Assembly (NCBI RefSeq): GCF_029962835.1
Contig: NC_080583.1
Location: forward strand, 69,239,158-69,303,157
From: Magnolia sinica
Lineage: Eukaryota; Streptophyta; Magnoliopsida; Magnoliales; Magnoliaceae
DNA length: 64,000 bases
Reading direction: 5' to 3'
Shown one piece after another: positions 9,706 through 20,763 of the stretch (positions are counted from its first letter, which is position 1; each line of letters begins with the position of its first letter). Below the pieces are notes generated by a model. The model was not told the DNA's origin and searched no databases. It saw nothing but the letters and a program-made list of their open reading frames with translations. Made by a program: the position numbers and the translations under genes.

Positions 9706-10723
9706 TGAAAAGGCTGAGCTAAACGTCCTTGGGGGATGGGAATAGGACTGTGCCAAATTAAAAATAAATGCGGAATACAAAAATATATGGCACAATCAAA
9801 TAATAAAATAGTACAAGTAAATAGCAACCTCAAATGCACTAGTCTTGAGAGGTTGATACAAACTTAGTTCTAAGGACAACATAACACCAAAAACCAAAAG
9901 CTTATGACAGGACAACCTTACTAGAACGTTTGTAAGTATCAAAAACCCAAACCAATAAAGAGGCAAAGGAAATAAACTAAGGTATTACAACATTCACCAC
10001 AAGTGCATAAAGTAAATTACACCATTCACCACAAGTGTATAAAGTAAATTACAACATTCACACACATAAGCAAATTCAATCATTCACCACAACTCCAGGA
10101 ATTATAGTGGTTTGTTTGTGTGTACACCAACTGTTTGAAAAACAGCCACACAACTACTCCACTCCCAATATCCACTCCCACAGGATATTGGCTTTCACTA
10201 TGAAAAAGGTTTTCTAAGGTTCTACTTAAAACCTTCACAATTGCATCTTTAAATGGGCTTACACAATTACAAAAACCCCACACTCTTAGATTTTCTGGAT
10301 TACCTCAGACAAAACCAAAAAATGAGATTTTCTGGCACAACCTCATAAACCATAAAAGATACACAAGGATTAAATGGTACTTATCTGGAAAATTATCCTT
10401 CTGAAGAACCCTGATAGAACCAATCTGACGTAGATGAAGATGTTCAATGTTCAGTCTCACAAATGAAAGGTTTTAGATTTAAATGATTTTTAGATTAATT
10501 CAGGCTGGGCTAGCTTGATTTGATTTTGATCTCAAAGAGGGTAAAATCACAATTCTCTTCTTTAATGAAATTGAGTTAAATAGAGATCATAAAATCAAAT
10601 GCAAAAAGCTATTTAAGAGAATTTAAAATGAACACAATATAGCTTAAGAAGTGTAGGAACTTATCTCTCAAAGTGATAGTTTGATATCGCTTGGAATGAA
10701 TGAAAAACTCTTAGATTCGTCCT

Positions 10724-10733
10724 CTATTTATAG
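10724..10733 (-). promoter_or_regulatory. TATA box of Copia 3' LTR
   Basis: CTATAAATAG on the minus strand, at the matching place to 15893-15902 and 30649-30658 in the related LTRs. Confidence 0.6.
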
Positions 10734-10744
10734 GTGAAAATACT

Positions 10745-11065
10745 GTTCTTTAGACTGGTCTAAGGGTCGGTTCGACTAGTCAAAGGACCAACCAAGTTTC
10801 AAAATTTCTGGCGTGATAAGATAAGGTTGTTACTCGACTGGTCGGGTGGCTTGCTCGACTGGTTGAGTGGGACCAAAAAACTTTGCTGGACTTTGAGTCG
10901 AGCCTACACAACCGGTCGAGCACTGCTTACTCGACTGGTCGAGCAGTCTCCAGGATTGGTCAATGGTCTAATATAAAATTCTAAAAATTTGTAACAAATC
11001 TTGGACTAGTCGAAAAACTCTTGGACTGGTCGAGCTAAAGCTTGGACTAGTCGAACAAAGACTAG
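10745..11065. promoter_or_regulatory. CGACTGGTCG-type palindrome cluster in Copia U3
   Basis: About ten words of the form tcgactggtcgag, ggactggtcgagc or ggactagtcga lie just upstream (minus sense) of the TATA box. The same kind of cluster occurs at 15915-16230, 18500-18720 and 30670-30815. Enhancer function is an inference. Confidence 0.5.
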
Positions 11066-11989
11066 GACTAGTCGAGGAAATGACCCCCATAGCATATGCA
11101 ATGAATATGACCTAACCTATGGTCAATCTAGGGTCATCCATACCTTGTTTGTGAGTTTGAACAATTGAAACATCGTTCGTTCTGCTAATTCATACACTTA
11201 AAATACTTGAAGCTTGTCATCAAATCTTGAACTTGAGCTTGAGTAAAGACTTGAGTTCTTAAGTCTTTAAAGTACTGAACTTGAAGATTAAACTTAAACT
11301 TGAGCTTTGAACTTGTACTTGAGCTTGAAATCTTGAACGACAATGCTTCTTCAACTTGAATACATATAGAAGTTCGATAAAAACTTGGACAACTTTAAAA
11401 TGCACGAAGTTGATCTATTCATCTCATCAATATATGATACAAATTCTAAATGATTTGGCACAACAAAATTTGACAACACTGGGTGCTAGATTTACAATAT
11501 GGCATTTACAATCTCCCCCTTTGTCAAATTTGTGACAAAATCAAATAAAGAATCATGCACCAAATATCAAATCATGCACCAAATGTGCAACAATTACTCT
11601 CCCCCTTAATCCATTACTCCTCCTTAATCCAGGCAAGGTGATATGTAGAACTTGTATAAATCAAATACATGTCCAATCCAAAAAAAACACCATATCTACA
11701 ATCACACATCCCCAATCATCATAAAGCATTAAAATCATGCCACATTTTCTCCCCCCTTTTTGTAACAATATGACAAAGAAAAGAAATACAAATTGATGAT
11801 ATAGCAAAAAGATATGAGAAGTATAAGAAATAAGAGAGTAAATAACAGAAACATGTTCAGCAAAATATATTCAGGAAACATAAAGTCATGTTCACATGCC
11901 CAAATACTTATCCAAGTGCAAATAAAGATAATAGTTAATACATGCCCAAAATAAAAAGAGTCTAATCAGAACCAGAAGGAGCAAGGATA

Positions 11990-12840
11990 GAGGGATTAAC
12001 TGATGTAATCCCTTGTTAATGCGCCTAAGGTATTTACGCATATATTTGAATTGAGTCTCTGGGATACATGCAAACCTTCCACCTTTTCCTCTAGGGTTTT
12101 CGACCGCTCATCAAAATCAGAAGGCTGAAAGTCAAGATCAGCCTCGGAATCAGATTCTAATTCATTAAATAAATCATCCATGTTTACATCATCAAGAGGT
12201 AAAGCATATCTTCCTCTCCAGCTTCTTCAACAACTCCTACATCATCCCTATCAACTTGGCCGGGTACCAACTTCAGATTCATCTTGTTAATGTTGGAATT
12301 GTTAAAGGGTAGATGTGAAATAGGAGCTTCTCCAATAGGCATAATCACAAGACTATGAATAGCCAGCGTGGTCACCAGATATGCAAAAGGAATATACTAT
12401 GACCAGGATGGAGACGAAACTGAATAATGATATAAAAAATAAGAGACAGAAGACATATTTGAACACTAGAAACAACTGAGTGAAGTATGTGAGCCATAAA
12501 AGAGGTTAAGTCAGTTTTGTTACCAGATCGAGGATATACATTAGAAATGAAAATATGACGAAGAATCCTGTAACTGGGTAACATATTTTTAGAACTGATC
12601 GCAATACCAGAGTTCCATTCCGCATTCAGGTTGCATAACACTCTAATTAACATACGTTTTTCAGATTCAGATGGTCTCGCAACTAACCTAGAGATAGGTA
12701 TTCCTTCATCATTCACAGGAACATCCATCAAACCAGATATCAAGTGACGGTCTACATCAGCTGGACCTTCTCTAGTTGTCACAATAAAATTTAAATTTTC
12801 AACAGAGAAGTCATTTATACAAGCAAACATGGCTTGTGCA
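11990..12840 (-). pseudogene. Env-like extra ORF of the Copia element
   Basis: The reading runs from MFACINDFSVENLNF (12830) through LISGLMDVPVNDEGIP, RILRHIFISNVYPRSGNKTD and FMAHILHSVV. It shifts frame near 12372 and again near 12184 before the tail MDDLFNELESDSEADLDFQP (12181-11996). The pattern of an FYANL-like start, an LxGVP segment, a PRSG block and a coiled-coil tail matches the extra 3' ORF known in several plant LTR elements and often called env-like; its function is unknown. It lies between RNase H and the 3' LTR, the usual place. At least two frameshifts make it inactive. Confidence 0.55.
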
Positions 12841-13499
12841 ATGGACCGGTATGCAGAACCACCCTAATTCAATATGTTAGCCCATCTTACAGCTTCAAGG
12901 AGGGGAAGATATTGAAAGGACTCAAATGATTGGAGTTAACTGTTCGCTCAAAAATTACATTGTGGAGACGAATATCCCGCACATATTCAGGGTCCTCTTC
13001 GGGTGGTTGAAGAGTACGCACCATAATGGTGTGGAACGGGAATTAGAAAAGAGACCACGAGAAGATCTCTTCTTGTATCTACTCTCCATTACACAATATA
13101 CAAAAGGAATACAAGAAAGGAATGGAGGGTTTCTCCCAAATCAGATTTTAAGCTAGAAAACCAAAGAAACCATAAGAAAACTTGAAATAAACTTCAAAAT
13201 CAAGGAAATAGAAATGCAAAGATCCTAAATTCAAAAGGAAAATGGAAAAGATGCACTAACCAAGTAGCAATTGAAGGCGGGTTCGACCAGTCGTGGAAGG
13301 GTTTATTGGAGAAGATGAGAGAAATGAAGAAAAAGTGTTTTTTCACATTTAAAACCCCCAAACCCGAGCTACTCGACTGGTCATATAACCTTAAAAATTT
13401 CCATTTTTCAGCAATTTTTTATTTAAAAAAATTCTAAAAATAAAAACATGAAATATAGTACAAGCAAATACAATTAACTCAGATCACATTACACATACC

Positions 13500-14945
13500 A
13501 ATATCTAATTTCAATTTATCAAACCTGTTTTTGTTAAGTGGTTTTGTGAAAATGTCTGCAAGTTGATTTTCAGTTTGAATATAATCCAATAAAATAGTCT
13601 TATCTTCTACTAATTCACAAATATAATGATATCTAATGTCAATATGTTTAGTTCGTGAATGCTGGATTGGATTTTTAGAAATGTTGATTGCGCTAGAATT
13701 ATCTCAATATAAAGCCATAGAATCTTGCGCAAATCTGTAATCATTTAACATCCTCTTCATCCACATAAGCTGAGTGCATGCATTACTGGCTGCAATATAC
13801 TCAGCCTTAGCTGTGGAAAGTGATACAGAACTCTGTTTCTTACTATGCCATGAAACTAGACAGTTCCTGACATAAAAACATCTACTGCTGGTAGACTTGC
13901 GATCATCAATATTACCAGCCCAATAAATATCTGTATAACCAGCTAATTGAACATTGGTATCATGTGGATACCAAAGACCAAGATTGGCCGAACTTACGAC
14001 ATATCTCAAAATACGCTTAACAACAATCAGGTGGGATTCTTTAGGGTCAGATTGATATCTAGCACAGATTCCTACACTGAATGCAATATCAAGTTGGCTC
14101 GCAGTTAAATATAATAAACTACCTATCATACTACGATACAACTTAGGATTTACACGTTTACCTGTTGAATCCTTAGAGAGCTTAAGTGTCGTACTTATAG
14201 GATTATCAAAATTTTTACCGCTTTCGAATCCAAACTTTTTTACCAAGTTTAGGGAATACTTGGTTTGAGAAATAAAGATCCCATCTTCAAGCTGTTTCAC
14301 TTGCAAACCTAAAAAATAATTCAGTTCTCCAACCATGCTCATTTCAAACTTGGACGTCATCAAATCTACAAACTCAACAGACATATTAGAACAAGTAAAT
14401 CCATAGATAATGTCATCAACATATATCTGTACTATCAGTATGTGATCATTGTATTTTTTTTTACAAACAATGTCTTATCAACACTCCCCATTACAAAGTT
14501 ATGACTCAGTAGAAACTTAGTCAATTTCTCGTTTTAATCCATAGAGTGCCTTTTTTAAGGCGATAAACATGATCAGTATGTTTAGGATCTTCAAAACCAG
14601 TAGGCTATTCTACATATACTTCCTCATATAGATCACCATTCAAGAAAACACTCTTGACATCCATTTGATAGATTTTGAAATTTTTGTGACAAGCAATGGA
14701 TATGAACAGTCTAATAGATTCAAGACGAGCTACTGGGGCAAAGGTTTCATCATAATCGATGCCTTCTATCTGAGTGTACCGTTGTACAAACAGTCTAGCC
14801 ATGTTTCTTATAATGTTACCTAATTCATCAGACTTATTTTTAAAGATCCATTTAGTTCCAATAATATGTTTATCATTAGGTCTTGGAACTAAGTACCATA
14901 CATCATTCCTTATGAATTGATTAAGTTCATCATGCATAGCCACTA
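13500..14945 (-). pseudogene. Copia pol: reverse transcriptase and RNase H
   Basis: The minus-strand block 14943-14605 holds the RT start ([16 protein letters not shown], then [14 protein letters not shown] and [20 protein letters not shown]). The YVDD catalytic motif is intact at about 14400-14425, followed by MSMVGELNYFLGLQVKQ and MIGSLLYLTA. RNase H follows (SKKQSSVSLSTAKAEYIAAS). Breaks include frameshifts between about 14450 and 14605 and an in-frame TGA (13704-13706), after which the RNase H tail with a FTKPLNK-type end continues to about 13510. Typical Ty1/Copia RVT_2 organisation; integrase and everything upstream is deleted. Confidence 0.9.
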
Positions 14946-15211
14946 TCCAGTTTTCATCAGCAAGCGCTTCTTTTATATTTGCCGGTTCAATCTAGGATGT
15001 AAAGCATGCATAATTACAAATGTTTTTTTTTTAAATTATCTGCGAGTGCACACACCAGTGAGAGGGTTCTCAAGAATTTGATCAGTTGGATGGTCTTTAA
15101 CTGACTGCAGTTTAGTGTCATTTTGACTAGATGAAGAGTCTAGTTTATTAAATAAAGAGACTTCATCATCTTCTGAACTTCAGATAGGTGTATTCAGGTG
15201 ATCATCTATAA

Positions 15212-16687
15212 CCACATTCACCATAAGTGCATAATGTAAATTACACCATTCACCACAAGTGCACGAAGTAAATTACACCATTCGTTTGTGTGTAAATTAA
15301 CTGTTTGAAAAACAGCCATACAACTACTCCACTCCCAATATCCATACCCACGAGATATTGGCTTTCACTATGAAAAAGGTTTTCCAAGGTTCACCTTAAA
15401 ACCTTCACAATTATGTCTTTAGATGGGCTTACACAATTATAAAAACCTCACACTCTGAGATTTTCTAGATTAGCTCAGACAAATCCAAAAATGAGATTTT
15501 CTGGCACAACCTCACAAACCAGAAAAGATACACAAAGATTAAATAGTACTTATCTGGAAAATTCTCCTTCTGAAGAAGACTGGTAGAACCAATACGATGT
15601 AGATGAAGATGTTCAATATCCAGTCTCACAAATGAAAGGTTCTAGATTTAAATGATTTTTAGATTAATTTAGCCTGAGCTAGCTTGATTTGATTTTGATC
15701 TCAAAGAAGGTAAAATCACAATTCCCTTCTTTAATGAAATTGAGTTGAATGGAGATCATAAAATCAAATGCAAAAAGCTATTTAAGAGAATTTAAAATGA
15801 ATACAATATAGCTTAAGAAGTGCAGGAGCTTATCTCTTAGAGTGATGGTTTGATATCACTTGGAATGAATGAAAAACTATGAGATTCGTTCTCTATTTAT
15901 AAGTGAAAATATTGTTCTCTGGACTGGTCTAAGGGTCGGTTCGACTGGTCGAAGGACCAACCAAATTTCAAAATTTCTAGTGCGATAAGATAAGGTCGTT
16001 ACTCAATTGGTCGAGTGGAACCAAAAAACCTTATTGGACTTTGAGTCAAGTCTGGATGACCGACCAAGCACTGTTCACTTGACTGATCAAGCAGTTTCCA
16101 GGACTGGTTGAGGGTCTAATAGAAAATTCTAAAAATTTATAACAAATCTTGGACTGGTAAAAAAACTCTTGGACTGGTCGAGCCAGAGCTTGGAATAGTT
16201 GAACAAAGACTAGGACTGGTTGAGAAAATGACCTATAAACTTATGAAATGACCCCCATAGCATATGCAATAAATATGACCTAACCTATGGTCAATCTAGG
16301 GTCATCCATACCTTGTTTGTGAGTTTGAACAATTGAAACATCGTTTGCTCTGCTAATTCATACACTTGAAATACTTGAAGCTTGTCTTCAAATCTTGAAC
16401 TTGAGTTTGAGTAAGGACTTGAGTTCTTGAGTCTTTAAAGTACTGAACTTGAAGATTAAACTTGAACTTGAGCCTTGAACTTGTACTTGTACTTGAACTT
16501 GAAATCTTGAACTTCAACAACGCTTCTTCAACTTGAATACATAGAGAAATTCGATGAAGACTTGTACAACTTTAAAATGCATGAAGTTGATCTTATGATC
16601 TCATCAATACATGATACAGATTCTAAATAATTTGGTACAACAAAATTTGACAACACTGGGTGCTAGATTTACAATATAACATTCACA
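15212..16687 (-). repeat. Copia 5' LTR, truncated
   Basis: Colinear with 9990-11510 of the 3' LTR, including the TATA box (15893-15902), the GGACTGGTCGAGCC word (16171-16184) and the end gctagatttacaatataacattcaca. About 280 bp at its primer-binding-site end is missing; the deletion joins the LTR directly to the pol-proximal linker near 15211. Confidence 0.85.
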
Positions 16688-17511
16688 AAACGTGACTCCT
16701 CTTGGATCATTTCTGGTTGGATCTCAAAGGTAGGGATTCAAGAGAATAATCACTATAACACATTATTGTTCATCTTCCTAATATTGATGTTTCTACTGGT
16801 TATAGTCATACAGATCATAGGATCGAGAATTTGATGGTTGATAATAAGTCTCACTCCCATAATTATGACAACCCCAACATTCACATACTATTTCCTTAAT
16901 CCATGGAGTGTAATTAATCTCCCGCATATGATCACGTAAGGACTTCTTAACCAGTGGAGCATTATATTCCGGTCGGTTCTTGATGATGGTTTCAAAAACG
17001 TTTTGAGACATAGGTTGATTTCTATCATAATCATCATACATCCCTCCCTAATATCTCTTATCCATCTCAGCATACCACATACCCACTCTTGCATGGTGAA
17101 ACCCTAACTCTGAATCTAATCCTAAAAATAAAAGAAAAATCCTACAGTAAAATGGAAAGTAAGTAGATGGAGGAAGTAAGAAAGAAGTTATTGGATTGGA
17201 GAGTTCTATGTTAGGATCCTACAAAACAGAAAAACAATGTTAGTTTCTAAAAAAAAATCAGGAAAAATCCTAAAAACAAAATTCTAAAATTAGAAAGTTC
17301 TAAAAACAAATTAGGAAAGTAAACTAGTTTCTAAAAATAGAAAATAGAAAGTTTCTAAAAACTGATTAGGAAAGTTTTAAACCTAGAATTAGAAAGTAAG
17401 TTAGTTTCTAAAATAATTTAGAAAATCCTAATCTTGAAAATAGAAACTAGAAAAACCCTAATCTTAAACTAATTCCAAAACTAGCTAATCTCAAAAAAAT
17501 GCAACCGTCAA
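16688..17511 (-). pseudogene. Tat-type Gypsy leader and gag region, upstream half
   Basis: Downstream (minus sense) of the primer-binding site lies an AT-rich leader with repeated 'ctaaaaatagaaa' text. An 82-residue frame follows (17041-16793) reading DYDRNQPMSQNVFETIIKNR, with KEIVCECWGCHNYGSETYYQ near its end. I do not recognise a gag domain with certainty. The frame is cut at 16692 by the Copia insertion and continues at 9705, which identifies the two as one interrupted unit. Confidence 0.5.
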
Positions 17512-17529
17512 TTCCCGGCAACGGCGCCA
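17512..17529 (-). promoter_or_regulatory. Primer-binding site of the Tat element
   Basis: The minus strand reads TGGCGCCGTTGCCGGGAA, the primer-binding-site text common in plant Tat/Athila-type Gypsy elements, six bases from the LTR end. Confidence 0.85.
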
Positions 17530-17535
17530 AAAACT

Positions 17536-18986
17536 TGTTCACAACCCCAAGTGTAGGGCTGCGATGTAGTAATAATCTCAGTGAGACCGAGGTCGAATCC
17601 ATAGGGATTGAACTCGTGTGTCTTCTGAAAGTAACTAGAAGTAGAACTAGAAAACGATGAAAACCTAAATCTGGAATATTTGAGAGAGTAATTATGATAA
17701 AAGTAATTAAAACTAATGAAATTAAAGGTGGTAACTAGGGTGCCAAGGATCCACTTGTAGCAATTGGGAAGATACCGTGCATGATTCAAGGGCACAACTG
17801 GAATTGGAGTCCAATCTTATCCAGTTGGTAGGAAGAGATTTGTCAGATCTCTGAACTTCTCATAGATCTAATCATCAATGGATGAGAGTGATGAGGTTTT
17901 GGAAGTGATTTTGTCATCAAACCATGCCCAAGAGACAAGGTAAACAACAACAATTTACCAAACCTAAAACCAATCATAAGAGAATTGTGAAAGTTAGGGA
18001 GGATTCCATCACCCTACCATGCCCATGGGATGATGGTGAACAACAGGATTTCCTAATTTCACAATCTCGATTCAGGAAAAGAAGATATCTCAAGCTACCA
18101 TAGATCTATTATAATTTGAGTCACAATAAACCATTAAAAACTAAAAATATTCCTTCATAATCAAACTGGAATCCAAGAGAGTTCAACAAAACATGAATTA
18201 AAACAAAGCAAACATCCCAATCATGCTACAAGCTTCACCTCTTAGCCCTATCTAAGAGGTTTAGCCAACCATAGACATGATTGAACTAAAAACTCTTAAA
18301 CAAAATAAAAAGATCAACTAAAGAGGAAGAAAAAGAACTTCCAGACGGCGACTCTACCATTTTGCTCCACTCCTCAAACCTTAGAAGATGCTTAGGGATA
18401 CCCTAGGGACCCCTATTTATAGTTTTAGGCTTTAACCTTTCGCACCGAGTGGAAATTTTCGGAAACCGCCTTAAATTTACTTAGTCAACATAAGTTCTGC
18501 GTAACGCTCAATCGGTTATGGGCCGTCCTCGACCGGTCGTGGGACGTCCTCGACCCATTGTGGACCACTCTTAATTAGTCGAGCAAGATGAAGAATTTGA
18601 GATTTTATTCACTGGAGTTCGAGTCAAGACACCTCGACCGGTCGAGCATGGCCCAGGACTGGTCGAGCCTATGCAATATTGGTTGAGCCAAAGCCTGGAC
18701 TAGTCGAGGATTACACAAATTCACTTCAAAACTCTGCTTTTCTTCATTTTGGACTTGATTTTCTTGGATCTTTATTATGTGCATTCTTCATTCTTGGTTT
18801 CATCAGGTCCATTCTTAGCTTTGGTGATTTTTGAGTGTTAAATCCATGCTTTTAGCATCCTTTTCAATCCAAGCTCTTAAATTCACCTTACGACACAAAC
18901 ATGATTAAAATAGAACATTAAACATTATCCTGTTCATAAAACCAAGTAATAATTGGAGTCCAATATGTAATATTTGACCCTCAACA
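17536..18986 (-). repeat. Tat-type Gypsy 5' LTR (1451 bp)
   Basis: On the minus strand it starts TGTTGAGGGTCAAATATTAC and ends with ...gggttgtgaaca. The end block 'ccccaagtgtagggctgcgatg' is the widely shared Tat LTR terminus. A TATA box CTATAAATAG (minus) lies at 18413-18422, and CGACCGGTCG-type palindromes lie upstream at 18500-18720. It belongs to the element whose primer-binding site is at 17512-17529. Confidence 0.88.
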
Positions 18987-19445
18987 ACCAGCGAAAATGC
19001 CTCTAGGTATATGCATAAAAAATGACTACCTGCTCATAGTAACGATGGTTAGGAACAAGCGAAAGTACACAAAGGTACGTGCTACTATAGTATCTAGCTC
19101 ACACATTATAGTGGCTAACCGCCAATGAAACTAAACTGAGTACATGCTCACAATGGGTAGCACACCAAAAAGGGTCGTTTGAACAGTGGATTAGGAGCCA
19201 GCGAAAGTAAATTGAGTACATGCTACCACAACATATAGTCACTTGATAACGCCCACATTTAATAAATGCATGATTAATCCAGCCTTCATTAATCCAATTC
19301 ACAAACAACAAATTCAACAAAACCTTTGCAACTAGTGACCAGCTTTGATCCGATAAGTAGACCTTACCATCCAAAATTCATACATAATCTCAACAAGGCG
19401 AGTTCCTCCCAATAAAGCCAACCAGACACTAATAAGCTAACTAGG
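18987..19445. other. Unassigned repeat-derived stretch
   Basis: No gene is visible. The phrase 'ccagcgaaagta(a/c)a...gagtacatgctac' recurs in variant form at about 18988, 19050, 19140 and 19197, so this may be a decayed tandem repeat or retroelement untranslated region. A 91-residue minus frame (19374-19099) shows no recognisable domain. Confidence 0.4.
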
Positions 19446-20232
19446 TGTTCACACCCCAAGTATAGGGTTGTGATGTAGTAATAATCTCGGTAAGACCGAG
19501 GTAGAATCCATAAGGACTGAACCTTGTACATAATCTGAAAGTAACCAGAACTAGAACTAGAAGAAGACAAAATTTAAATCAAGTGAATATGATCGAATAA
19601 TGGTGAAATATTAATCTAAAACTTATAAATTCAAAGGTAGGAAACTAGGATACAAAGGATCCACTTGTCGAGATTAGGGAGATCTACGCTTAATTCATGA
19701 ACTCAACTGGACTTCGAGTCCCATCTTCATCCAGTTGGAAGATATATCACTAAAACTCAATTTGAACTTCCTTTGATCTAGTTTTCAAGAGATGAGAGGT
19801 ATGAGAATTAGAGTTGATTCCATCATAAATCCATGCCCATGAGACAAAGTAAACAATAGAATTAAACTAATCCACAACCAATTTGAAAGAGGTATGAATG
19901 TTAGGAAGGATTCCATCATCCAACCATGTCTAAGGGGCAATGGTGAACAACAGGGCTTCCTAACTTCACAATCAAAATAATGAAAAGGAAATTCTCAAAG
20001 TCATCGTAGATCTATTGTAATTTCAATCACAATAAACCATTAAAAGCTAGAGGCATTCCTTATAATCAAACTCGAATCAACATCAGTTCAATCTAAACAT
20101 GAATCAAAGCCGTAGAGTCCCTCCGATCATGCCACAAGCTTCACCTCTTAGCCCTAAATAAGAGGTTTAGCTTGACATGATTAGGCTAACTCTTCAAAAA
20201 TTCATAAGAAAAATAAGAAAAATTCTTAAACT

Positions 20233-20284
<52 letters not shown>

Positions 20285-20400
20285 AGACGTGCAAGGATTG
20301 AATGATTTTCAGCTCTCTTTCTCTCTCCCTTATATAAACATGAAGGCTGGGAGTCGGTGGGATATGTAGAGGTTGCTGGAGTCAGTGGCTACAACTTATG
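19446..20400 (-). repeat. Second Tat-type LTR, truncated
   Basis: It starts tgttcacaccccaagtatag and is colinear with 17536-18440 through 'tagtaataatctcgg', 'gatccacttgtcgagatt' and 'caagcttcacctcttagccc'. It then contains a (CT)n run at 20232-20281 and a TATA-like ttatataa at 20330-20337. The U3 part is missing, and no primer-binding site adjoins its left end. Right boundary approximate. Confidence 0.75.
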
Positions 20401-20763
20401 CAGCAAGTTTTACGCAGTACGACATGTTTCGCAGCCGGAATGCAAAATAACACAAGACAACCTGCGTTTGGCTTGGAATTTCTGATAGGAGAGCGTTGAA
20501 AGACCCATTTTCTCTCCATGGCTAGGGTCATGGCCCCCTGGTGCGCCGTCTGAACGGTTTAGATCGTCCATCTGATCATTCCCTTGATCGTACAACTGCC
20601 GCAAAAATCGGGTAACGTCCGGATGTCGTTCCTTGCATATTGAACTCACTGTTGGAGTTAGTGGTGCCAGTGGGGTCTATGATCGAGTCTGTCCTAAAAA
20701 TCCATTCTACCCAGTGCACTGTCCTCAAAAAACCCTTTGGATATGACATGTTATAGCTTTCAG
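20401..20763. other. Unassigned stretch between LTRs
   Basis: Moderately GC-rich sequence with overlapping minus-strand frames of 79 and 73 residues (20649-20410, 20797-20576). I recognise no domain in either. It could be the old insertion site or a fragment of another element. Confidence 0.3.

Larger units (their letters stand above)
9706..11510 (-). repeat. Copia 3' LTR (1805 bp)
   Basis: The boundaries are TG at 9706-9707 and CA at 11509-11510. A polypurine tract, read on the minus strand as caaagggggagat, adjoins at 11511-11523. A TATA box (CTATAAATAG on minus) is at 10724-10733, and CGACTGGTCG-type palindromes lie upstream of it at 10745-11065. Direct repeats of 'cattcaccacaagtg(c/t)ataaagtaaatta' occur at about 9990-10060. 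Sequence homologous to this LTR recurs at 15212-16687 and 29623-30821. Confidence 0.85.
9706..16687 (-). mobile_element. Minus-strand Copia element with env-like ORF, internally deleted
   Basis: Both LTRs belong to one family: the 3' LTR at 9706-11510 and a truncated 5' LTR at 15212-16687. The element is flanked by AAACA (9701-9705) and AAACG (16688-16692), a 5-bp target duplication with one change. The order on the minus strand is 5' LTR remnant, RT-RNase H, env-like ORF, polypurine tract, 3' LTR. The primer-binding site, gag, protease and most of integrase are deleted between 15212 and about 15000. It lies inside the gag region of the Tat element, so it is the younger insertion. The layout with an extra ORF after pol fits SIRE-like Copia elements. 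Confidence 0.85.

Noticed and set aside
12926..13156. Plus ORF of 76 residues between pol and the env-like ORF
   Set aside because: Opposite strand to all element genes, no known motif; probably chance.
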